Source: DATBAK01 sp036787815 (GTDB lineage Bacteria > Actinomycetota > Acidimicrobiia > IMCC26256 > PALSA-610). Taken from it: a stretch of 5,355 bases of DNA. The notes below the pieces were generated by a model that saw only the letters and a list, made by a program, of their open reading frames with translations, searched no databases and was not told the DNA's origin. The stretch's first letter is position 1. Each line of letters opens with the position of its first letter. The DNA lies in contig DAIQOP010000269.1 in the NCBI GenBank assembly GCA_036787815.1, positions 1 through 5,355 of the forward strand, in the 5' to 3' direction. Below are positions 1-5,017 of this stretch, piece by piece. The translations under genes were made by a program, and so were the position numbers.

Positions 1-287
1 TCGGTGGCGTAGGTCAGGCGCTGGCCGATCCCACGCGCGACGGAGTGTCCCGCGACACGGATCCGACCGACGCGATCGCGGTGCGGTGCGCGGTCGCCAC
101 GCTCCCGCCCCGGCAGCGGGCCACGATCGTGCTCCGGTACTTCAACGACCTGTCGGTGGCCGACACCGCCGAGGTGCTCGGCTGCGCGGAAGGAACCGTC
201 AAGGCGCTCACGAGCCAAGCCGTCGACAACCTCCGGCGCTCGCTCGGTACCGACCTGAACGACGAACGCGAGGACACCCATGCCTGA
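1..287 (+). CDS. ECF sigma factor, SigE-like family, C-terminal part (5' truncated by window edge)
   Basis: This is the C-terminal end of an extracytoplasmic-function sigma factor, which directs RNA polymerase to its promoters. The frame is open from position 3 to the TGA at 285-287, so the gene begins before the window; the GTG at 45 is internal, not a start. Visible is sigma-70 region 4: LPPRQR (about 102-119), then VLRYFNDLS, then the helix-turn-helix around DTAEVLGCAEGTVKALTSQA (about 162-224), which binds the -35 element. The 'LPPRQR..VLRYF.DLS...AEVLGC..GTVK' pattern is typical of actinobacterial SigE-family ECF factors. Region 2 is not in the window. The stop overlaps the ATG of the next gene by 8 bp, so the two are probably translationally coupled. 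Exact subfamily is unresolved. Confidence 0.9.
   Translation, partial: GGVGQALADPTRDGVSRDTDPTDAIAVRCAVATLPPRQRATIVLRYFNDLSVADTAEVLGCAEGTVKALTSQAVDNLRRSLGTDLNDEREDTHA
270..274 (+). promoter_or_regulatory. Ribosome binding site of the membrane protein gene
   Basis: GAGGA lies 5 nt before the ATG at 280, inside the end of the sigma factor gene. It supports this ATG as the start and supports coupled translation of the pair. Confidence 0.7.
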
Positions 288-1086
288 TCTCTCCGAGCTC
301 CTGAAGGGCGCGGTCGGTGAGGTGCCGCCCTTCGATCCGCGATCGATGGCCGCGAAGCAACGCCGGCGCCGCCAGGTCCAGCTCGTCGGGGTCGCGGCGG
401 CCGTGCTCGCGATCGCGCTGACGCTCGCCGTCTGGAACCGCACCGCGAGCGACAACGTGGCGGTCTCGACACGGTCACCGAAGGCGACCGACGGCACGTC
501 GACCACGGCACCGACCTCGAGTGGCGCGTCGACCACCTTGCCGCCGGGCAGCACGAGCACCGGGTTCGCGCCCCCGCCCACGGGAACCGGCACGACCACG
601 ACGCCGAGCGACCCGTCGACGACGCTTCCGCCTTCGCGCGCGCCGCAGCCCGACGACTTCACCGGAACGCTGACCGCCCGGCCGGCCACCGTCACGGTCG
701 GCTCCGTCGGGAGCACCGTCGACCTGTCGATCCACAATGTGTCCGGCCACGTCGTCGACGCGTCGTCGGGCGCGCAATCGACGACCGTCGCGACGATCTG
801 CACGAAGCTCGGCCCCGACGGGCAGTCGATCACGCCGCTGCGATCCGACGTGAACTTCTGGTTCATGACGAACATCGCGATGCAGCCCGGCGACAACGAC
901 GCTCGCACCGCGACCTACTTCCCCACCGCCGCCGATGTCGGGTCGGTCACCTGCGAGGGCGTCATCGCGACCTCGACCGACCAGTGGCAGACGATCAGGT
1001 TGGTGGGGCGCATCACCGCAATCCCGGCGGTCACCGTCACCGTCCTCCCCGAAGGGGGCACCACGACCGTCGCGTCGACTCCCTGA
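280..1086 (+). CDS. Single-pass membrane protein with Thr/Ser/Pro-rich linker, candidate anti-sigma/sensor partner of the ECF sigma factor
   Basis: The 268-residue protein has three visible parts. Residues 1-32 are a short cytoplasmic segment ending in the basic run KQRRRRRQ. Residues about 34-52 are one hydrophobic membrane helix (VQLVGVAAAVLAIALTLAV). Residues about 57-125 are a low-complexity Thr/Ser/Pro/Gly linker, as in surface-exposed, possibly glycosylated stalks. Residues about 126-268 form a beta-rich extracytoplasmic domain with two cysteines (C174, C225) that could form a disulfide. The basic side before the helix predicts N-in, C-out topology. SigE-family sigma genes are often followed by such membrane proteins, so an anti-sigma or signal-sensing role is inferred from position. 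The N-terminus is short and shows no zinc anti-sigma HxxxCxxC motif, so regulation of the sigma factor is unproven. The C-terminal domain is not one I recognise. Confidence 0.85.
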   Translation: MPDLSELLKGAVGEVPPFDPRSMAAKQRRRRQVQLVGVAAAVLAIALTLAVWNRTASDNVAVSTRSPKATDGTSTTAPTSSGASTTLPPGSTSTGFAPPPTGTGTTTTPSDPSTTLPPSRAPQPDDFTGTLTARPATVTVGSVGSTVDLSIHNVSGHVVDASSGAQSTTVATICTKLGPDGQSITPLRSDVNFWFMTNIAMQPGDNDARTATYFPTAADVGSVTCEGVIATSTDQWQTIRLVGRITAIPAVTVTVLPEGGTTTVASTP

Positions 1087-1096
1087 CTCGTACGCG

Positions 1097-2686
1097 CTAC
1101 GCAGGCCGCTCCACGGCAAGGCGCGGCTCGCGCGCCGGCGGGAGATGGTCGTAGAGATCGGCGACGAGCTGCTCACGAATCGCGCGGTAGTCGGGATCGG
1201 CCCAGAGGTTCCGGAACTGGTACGGATCTTCGTCGACGTCGTAGAGCTCGCCCTCGGTACCGTCGTAGCCGATGCTCGACTGCGGATCCATGTGCATGAG
1301 CTCCAGGAACGGCTCGAGCCCGTTGGGCTCGCCGCGGTTCGACGGCTCGTACGCGGTGCACAGGAACCCGTCGCGGTAGATCGAACGCAGATGCATGCCG
1401 TAGCCGGGGAACTGGCTGTCCCACTCGCAGAGCACTCGCTCCCGACCGCCGCCCGCCGCGGTCGGTAACGAGTCCCCCTGCATCCACCCGGGCGCCTCGA
1501 TGCCCGCGATCGCACAGAACGTCGGGGCGAGATCGACGTGGCCGACCGGCTCGCTCACGTCGGCCGGCGCGATGCCCGCCGACGGCGCCGGACGCCACAC
1601 GAAGGGCAGCCGCATCAGCGCGTCGGTGTGGAACGGCCCCTTGAACACGAACCCGAAGTCGCCCTGGAGCTCGCCGTGATCGGTCGTGAAGAACACGTCG
1701 GTGTCGGCGTCCCATCCACGCGCCGCGATGCGCCCGAGCACGCGGCCACAGGCCTCGTCGATCAGCTCGTTCTCGATGTGGGTCATCGCGTTGATCTCGC
1801 GGATGTTGTCGTCGGTGAGCGATTGCGGCCGGTAGGTGCCGGGACCGCCCTCACGGTTGACCCAGGTGCCCTCGTAGCACGCCAGCCAGTGCGCCGGCTT
1901 CTGTGCGAGGACGGCCGCGATCTTCTCGGCCGACCCGGGATGACCGGGTGGCAGATCGAGATCGCGCCAGTCGACGCGGGAACGCTCCGACGCCGGGGGA
2001 TCCCACGGGTGGTGCGGATCGGGGAACGACATCCACACGAACCAGTCGGCGTCGTCGGGCAACGAATCGAGGTACGCGATCGTGCGATCGGCGACCCAGT
2101 CGGTGTGGTACCAGTCGCGGGGGATCGGGTTGATGCTCGTCTCGGGCGCGCCGGTGTCGCCGCCCGGACGCGCCGACAACAACGGCGAGAATCCCGCGCA
2201 CGCCTCGACACCATGGGTGTCGATCAGCCACTTGCCGTAGTGCTGGATCGGACGCTTGCCGATGTTGGGGGTGTGCATCGCGAGCTCGACGTGCTCGAAC
2301 CCCCGCATCGGTCCGGTGCTCCCTTCGCGCGCGAGCCGGCCCTCGGCCCATCGCCCGTCGAGATCGAATCCCGGGTCGAAGTGCGCCTTCCCGAGCAGCG
2401 CCGTGCGGTACCCCGCGCGATCCTTGAGGTGCGCGGCGACGCTCGGCGCATCGGCGGGAAGCGGCACGCCGTTTGCGAACACTCCGTGCGTGCGGACGTA
2501 CTGGCCGGTGAGCATGGTGGAACGGGCCGGCATGCACACGGTGTTCTGGTTGTACGCGCGCCGGTACACGATGCCCGTGTCGGCGAGCGCGTCGACGACC
2601 GGCGTGCGCGCGACCGTGCCGCCGTTGCAGCCCAAGGAGTCGTAGCGCTGCTGGTCGGTCGTGACGAAGAGGATCTTCCGGCCCAC
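1097..2686 (-). CDS. Formylglycine-dependent sulfatase (alkaline phosphatase superfamily)
   Basis: The 529-residue enzyme hydrolyses sulfate esters (some relatives cleave phosphonate monoesters or phosphodiesters) using a formylglycine made from cysteine. Motifs in order: FVTTDQQR with metal ligand D11 and Q12; C51-M-P-A-R55, the CxPxR maturation and catalytic motif, followed by STMLTGQY; GKAH with K100 and H102; PDPHHPW with H225/H226; TTDHGE with D336/H337; FKGPFH with K349; and the C-terminal LYDVDEDPYQFRNLWADP typical of sulfatases. The active-site set looks complete and the length is normal. No signal peptide is visible, so it is probably cytoplasmic and acts on imported substrate. The start is GTG, 1 bp after the DUF1330 stop, with a GGGGG stretch 5 nt upstream. 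It is the last gene of a TetR-DUF1330-sulfatase operon. DQ instead of DD at the first metal site resembles the choline-sulfatase/phosphonate monoester hydrolase side of the family. The substrate cannot be told. Confidence 0.95.
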   Translation of the reverse strand: MGRKILFVTTDQQRYDSLGCNGGTVARTPVVDALADTGIVYRRAYNQNTVCMPARSTMLTGQYVRTHGVFANGVPLPADAPSVAAHLKDRAGYRTALLGKAHFDPGFDLDGRWAEGRLAREGSTGPMRGFEHVELAMHTPNIGKRPIQHYGKWLIDTHGVEACAGFSPLLSARPGGDTGAPETSINPIPRDWYHTDWVADRTIAYLDSLPDDADWFVWMSFPDPHHPWDPPASERSRVDWRDLDLPPGHPGSAEKIAAVLAQKPAHWLACYEGTWVNREGGPGTYRPQSLTDDNIREINAMTHIENELIDEACGRVLGRIAARGWDADTDVFFTTDHGELQGDFGFVFKGPFHTDALMRLPFVWRPAPSAGIAPADVSEPVGHVDLAPTFCAIAGIEAPGWMQGDSLPTAAGGGRERVLCEWDSQFPGYGMHLRSIYRDGFLCTAYEPSNRGEPNGLEPFLELMHMDPQSSIGYDGTEGELYDVDEDPYQFRNLWADPDYRAIREQLVADLYDHLPPAREPRLAVERPA

Positions 2687-2687
2687 G

Positions 2688-3104
2688 TCAGCCCCCGAGA
2701 CCGCGGAACTGCTCCGTCATCGCGACGAGAACCGTGCGCTCGAGCCCGGCCTCGCGGTGCTCGTGGGCTTCCTCGTACTTCGGCTTCGTCACCATCTCGA
2801 TGAAGGCCTTGCGGCTCGGGTACTCGACGAGCACAACGGAATCCCAGCTCTGCTCGGGGTCTCCGATGAGGATCTGGTCGGCGCGGCCCTGCCACAGCAC
2901 GCGGCCGCCCTGCTCCTCGACCATCTTCACCGCGGCCTCGCCGTACCGCTTGTACGCGTCGGCTCCCGAACCGGCTTCGCCCTCGGCGCGCGCCTTGAAC
3001 TTGAGCAGGTTCAGCATGACGACCGGACCTTCGTCGGGGCTCGTCGCCAGCTCGACGAACTGGTCGCGATTGGGCCGGATCGATGACTGCGTACCTGGTG
3101 CCAT
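2688..3104 (-). CDS. DUF1330 family protein
   Basis: The 138-residue protein matches the DUF1330 pattern. PVVMLNLLKFK (about 27-37) forms the first strand, followed by YKRYGEAAVKMVEEQGGRVLWQG (about 51-73), WDSVVLVEYPSRKAFIEMV (about 87-105) and YEEAHEHREAGLERTVLV (about 110-127). The family has a small ferredoxin-like alpha/beta fold, often dimeric; its biochemical function is not established. No signal peptide or membrane helix is visible, so it is expected in the cytoplasm. The ATG is preceded by AGGGAG with a 6-nt spacer. The gene starts 3 bp after the TetR stop and ends 1 bp before the sulfatase start, so it belongs to the same transcript. Adjacency suggests an accessory role in the sulfatase pathway, for example small-molecule binding; that is inference only. 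Confidence 0.88.
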   Translation of the reverse strand: MAPGTQSSIRPNRDQFVELATSPDEGPVVMLNLLKFKARAEGEAGSGADAYKRYGEAAVKMVEEQGGRVLWQGRADQILIGDPEQSWDSVVLVEYPSRKAFIEMVTKPKYEEAHEHREAGLERTVLVAMTEQFRGLGG

Positions 3105-3107
3105 GCG

Positions 3108-3734
3108 CTACTCCCTGGGTGGATCGAGCAAACGGACCAATGCGGTCGAGAGCACGCGGCGGGCGCGCGCCGGCGAGCACCCCTGTTGCGTACGCAGGCG
3201 CTCCCACGACTCCCACGCGAGCAGGAGATCGACGGCGTCGAGCAACTCGGTGCTATGTACTCCCCCGCGCTCGAGCTCGGGTTCGAAGGTCTTCGCGACC
3301 TGGGTGCGCAAGTGCCGCGCGAGCGTACGCAGGTTGGTCGCGATCGTCTCGCTGCGGTGCACGTAGATCATCCCGGCGCGCCGCACCGGCGTGATCGCCT
3401 CGAACAGCGCGGCCCGCCGGGCCACCAGCGCGTCCGCGCGTTCGGCGAGGGTTCCGGAGACCGGCTCGACATCCATCGCGCGGAAATGCAGCTGCCATTG
3501 GCGCTGCACGACCTCGGAGGCGAGCGTCTCGACATCGCCGAAGTGGCCGTAGACAGAGCGCACGGCGACCCCGGCCCGCTCGGCGATGCGGGCGGCCGTC
3601 GGCGTGAGCTCGCCTTCCCCGTAGAGCGAGACGAGGGCCTCGACCAGCGCGGCTCGGTTCTCGACGCCGCGGCGGACCCGCCCGTCCGTCGCTCCGGAAG
3701 CCACCACGTGTGCGTTCACCGCACCATCAAACAC
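3108..3734 (-). CDS. TetR/AcrR family transcriptional regulator
   Basis: The 208-residue protein has an N-terminal DNA-binding domain and a C-terminal ligand domain, the usual TetR size and layout. The helix-turn-helix is at about residues 43-66 (LTPTAARIAERAGVAVRSVYGHF), with the typical 'RSVYGHFGDVETL' recognition helix and following turn. Residues about 75-208 are a helical ligand-binding and dimerisation region that I cannot assign to a ligand. It is first in the operon TetR-DUF1330-sulfatase, so it probably represses its own transcription and that of the sulfatase until an inducer binds. A perfect palindrome sits 3 bp upstream of the start. The most upstream start is GTG at 3734; no ATG/GTG/TTG lies between it and the in-frame stop at 3816-3818. 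It has no Shine-Dalgarno sequence. In-frame GTGs at 3719, 3707 and 3704 are alternatives that leave the HTH intact. Confidence 0.92.
   Translation of the reverse strand: MFDGAVNAHVVASGATDGRVRRGVENRAALVEALVSLYGEGELTPTAARIAERAGVAVRSVYGHFGDVETLASEVVQRQWQLHFRAMDVEPVSGTLAERADALVARRAALFEAITPVRRAGMIYVHRSETIATNLRTLARHLRTQVAKTFEPELERGGVHSTELLDAVDLLLAWESWERLRTQQGCSPARARRVLSTALVRLLDPPRE
3111..3116 (-). promoter_or_regulatory. Ribosome binding site of the DUF1330 gene
   Basis: AGGGAG on the minus strand, 6 nt before the ATG at 3104, lies inside the last codons of the TetR gene. It decides the DUF1330 start and fits translational coupling. Confidence 0.7.
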
Positions 3735-3737
3735 TAC

Positions 3738-3754
3738 TTGCAGATAATCTGCAA
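3738..3754. promoter_or_regulatory. Candidate TetR operator: perfect 17-bp palindrome
   Basis: TTGCAGAT-A-ATCTGCAA is a perfect 8-bp inverted repeat around one central base (3746). It is AT-rich amid GC-rich DNA and ends 3 bp before the TetR GTG at 3734. Short palindromes of this size next to a tetR start are the usual autoregulatory operator. On the minus strand it includes GATTAT (3749-3744), which keeps the two key positions of an actinobacterial -10 hexamer and would put the transcription start near 3737, so bound regulator would block polymerase directly. The operator role is inference from position and symmetry. Confidence 0.7.
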
Positions 3755-3812
3755 CTACTTTCGCGACGAAGCCGCGACGGAGGTCACCTCGACGGGTGGG
3801 TCCCCGGCGACA

Positions 3813-3834
3813 GGCTCACCGCGGGCTCACCGCG
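3813..3834. repeat. 11-bp tandem duplication (GGCTCACCGCG x2)
   Basis: Two exact, directly adjacent copies of GGCTCACCGCG occupy 3813-3823 and 3824-3834, between the SDR gene and the TetR promoter. They could be a slippage product or a direct-repeat binding site; the sequence does not distinguish these. Confidence 0.75.
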
Positions 3835-3879
3835 CTGCCGGTCGGCCTCGGTCGCCCGGTCTCGCGATCCCGCGGAGCG

Positions 3880-4701
3880 TCATGGGTGGCGGGGTCGGTT
3901 CGTCCACCCGCCCTCTTCGGTGGGGAACCATCCGCCGGCGGCGAACGTGCCGCCGTCGACGTGCACGGTCGTACCGGTGACGAAGCGCGAGAGGTCGGAG
4001 GCGAGGAACAGCGCCGCGCCTGCGACGTCGTCGGGCAGGCCGAAGCGACCGAGCGGCACCCACGTCGGCACCATGTGCTCCTGCTCCGGAGGCACCCAAC
4101 GCGAGTACGGCACCTGCAGCGTCTCGACGACATCGGGGGCGATCGCGTTCACCCGAATTCCGTGCCGTGCGTACTCGACGCCGAGACTCCTCGTGAATCC
4201 CGTGATGCCGGCCTTGAACGCGGAGTACACGGCGCGCGTGGGGATCGCGCGGAACGCCTCGACCGTCGAGATGTTCACGATGCTGCCGCCCGCGCCGCGC
4301 GCCAACATCGGAACCAGCGCGGCGCGCGAGCATCGCAAGACATGACCGAGGTTCACGCGGTAGAGGTCGTCCCACTCTTCGTCGGTGTTCTCGTGGAACG
4401 CTTTGCGCACACCGCCGAAGTGGCCGACGTTGTTCACCAACACGTCGATGCATCCGTACTCGTCGATCGCGCGCTCGACGGCCCGTGCCGCGCCCTCGGG
4501 CGTGCACACGTCGACGACCTCGGCAACGGCGGTTCCGTGCGCGTCCGCGATCGCGGCAACCGTCTCTTCGGCGCGCGCGCCGTCGACCTCGGCGACCACC
4601 ACCGCGGCTCCTTCGGACGCGAACCGCGTCGCGATCCCGCGACCGATGCCGCCCCCACCACCGGTGACGACCGCGACCCGACCGGCGAGCAAGGCGTCCA
4701 C
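3880..4701 (-). CDS. Classical short-chain dehydrogenase/reductase (SDR), Thr at the catalytic Ser position
   Basis: This 273-residue NAD(P)-dependent oxidoreductase interconverts an alcohol and a carbonyl. It shows the Rossmann motif TGGGGGIG (13-20), D64 for adenine binding, NNVG (90-93), N117 in the YRVNLG helix, the active-site Y159-S-A-F-K163, and the C-terminal HVDGGT (247-252). The residue 13 before the catalytic Tyr, normally Ser (NISS), is T146 in NIST. An acidic AEVD after beta-2 suggests NAD(H) rather than NADP(H). The C-terminal tail FAAGGWFPTEEGGWTNRPRHP extends past the usual end and resembles tails in a subset of actinobacterial SDRs. The GTG at 4701 is the furthest possible start, since an in-frame TAG lies 9 bp upstream at 4711-4713. 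There is no Shine-Dalgarno sequence. It lies between two sulfatase units, so it may oxidise an alcohol released by desulfation; this is inference. Confidence 0.93.
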   Translation of the reverse strand: MDALLAGRVAVVTGGGGGIGRGIATRFASEGAAVVVAEVDGARAEETVAAIADAHGTAVAEVVDVCTPEGAARAVERAIDEYGCIDVLVNNVGHFGGVRKAFHENTDEEWDDLYRVNLGHVLRCSRAALVPMLARGAGGSIVNISTVEAFRAIPTRAVYSAFKAGITGFTRSLGVEYARHGIRVNAIAPDVVETLQVPYSRWVPPEQEHMVPTWVPLGRFGLPDDVAGAALFLASDLSRFVTGTTVHVDGGTFAAGGWFPTEEGGWTNRPRHP

Positions 4702-4707
4702 GCCCGG

Positions 4708-4713
4708 AGGCTA
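4708..4713 (-). promoter_or_regulatory. Candidate -10 element for a leaderless SDR transcript
   Basis: TAGCCT on the minus strand fits the actinobacterial TANNNT -10 pattern. With its last T at -7, the transcription start falls exactly on the G of the SDR GTG (4701). This matches the signature of leaderless genes and explains the lack of a Shine-Dalgarno sequence. No convincing -35 is visible; a hexamer match alone is weak evidence. Confidence 0.45.
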
Positions 4714-4745
4714 CCGAGCGGCACCGGGTACCGAGACGCGGAAAC

Positions 4746-4800
4746 AATCGGGGGGCTCCCCGGACCGACGGGCGGTTCGATCCAGGAAGCCCCACCGATT
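4746..4800. repeat. 55-bp stem-loop: 12-bp inverted repeat with one bulge and an inner hairpin
   Basis: AATCGGGGGGCT (4746-4757) pairs with AGCCCC-A-CCGATT (4788-4800), leaving only A4794 unpaired. The 30-nt interior holds a second hairpin, GGACCG (4762-4767) with CGGTTC (4773-4778, one G-T pair) around ACGGG. On the minus strand the stem is followed by GTTTC, a poor T-run. It lies 45 bp upstream of the SDR start. It could be a regulator site, a structured RNA or a terminator; nothing in sequence decides. Confidence 0.65.
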
Positions 4801-4818
4801 CTGCGGCTATCCCCACTG

Positions 4819-4864
4819 CCGCCGATCAACCGTCACTGGGGCCCAGCAGACGGTTGAGTAGCGG
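4819..4864. repeat. Long hairpin with 9-bp perfect inverted repeat
   Basis: TCAACCGTC (4826-4834) and GACGGTTGA (4849-4857) are perfect inverted copies. Inside them CTGG (4836-4839) pairs with CCAG (4843-4846) around a 3-nt loop, and outside CCGC (4819-4822) pairs with GCGG (4861-4864). No T-run follows on either strand, so a standard intrinsic terminator is unlikely. A competing pairing GCGGC (4803-4807) with GCCGC (4818-4822) would exclude the outer stem. Confidence 0.65.
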
Positions 4865-5017
4865 ACACCTCATCCCCGAGATGGCGACCGCACCACGCGC
4901 AGAGTACCGCGAGCGACGAGTGGATGCGATGGATGCCGGAATCGGGCCCGCGGCACGGACGCGACGGACGGCCGAGCACGGGCCCTCGGAGCATGACCGC
5001 GCGAGCCGAGCCATGCG

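Larger units (their letters stand above)
3735..3879 (-). promoter_or_regulatory. Intergenic region between SDR gene end and TetR start
   Basis: These 145 bp must hold the promoter of the TetR-DUF1330-sulfatase operon and the end of the SDR transcript. Besides the 17-bp palindrome, a shorter perfect palindrome GAGGT-C-ACCTC lies at 3780-3790, its centre 39 bp from the first, and an 11-bp tandem duplication lies at 3813-3834. I see no clear hairpin with a T-run for the SDR gene and no convincing -35 hexamer. Confidence 0.5.
4702..5017. other. Divergent intergenic region between SDR and second sulfatase
   Basis: This 316-bp stretch separates two divergently read genes and must contain their promoters. 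It holds two large inverted-repeat structures (4746-4800 and 4819-4864). From 4865 to 5017 I see only GC-rich sequence with no clear promoter, tRNA or plausible gene; a 66-codon frame there has no recognisable content. Confidence 0.6.

Noticed and set aside
45..287. GTG at 45 as the true start of a small 80-residue protein
   Set aside because: The frame stays open upstream to the window edge and the protein is only region 4 of a sigma factor, so the gene continues before position 1.
14..511. Minus-strand 165-codon frame opposite the sigma factor and membrane protein genes
   Set aside because: It is an Arg/Ser-rich shadow with no domain, opposite a recognisable sigma region 4.
1538..2803. Plus-strand open frame of 421 codons antisense to the sulfatase
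   Set aside because: It is Arg/Val/Asp-rich with no recognisable domain and lies opposite a gene with complete sulfatase motifs; long antisense frames are expected at this GC content.
2224..3216. Minus-strand 330-codon frame crossing the sulfatase, DUF1330 and TetR genes
   Set aside because: It is very Arg/Pro/Ser-rich and is a frame shadow of three well-supported genes.
4774..4783. GGTTCGATCC, similar to a tRNA T-loop
   Set aside because: The flanking bases do not form a T-stem, and no acceptor, D or anticodon arms can be drawn around it.
4824..4859. Resemblance to an integron attC site: GTTGAGT fits GTTRRRY and GATCAAC nearly fits RYYYAAC at the ends of the hairpin
   Set aside because: The left box breaks the consensus at its second base, the element is shorter than known attC sites, and no cassette array or integrase is visible.
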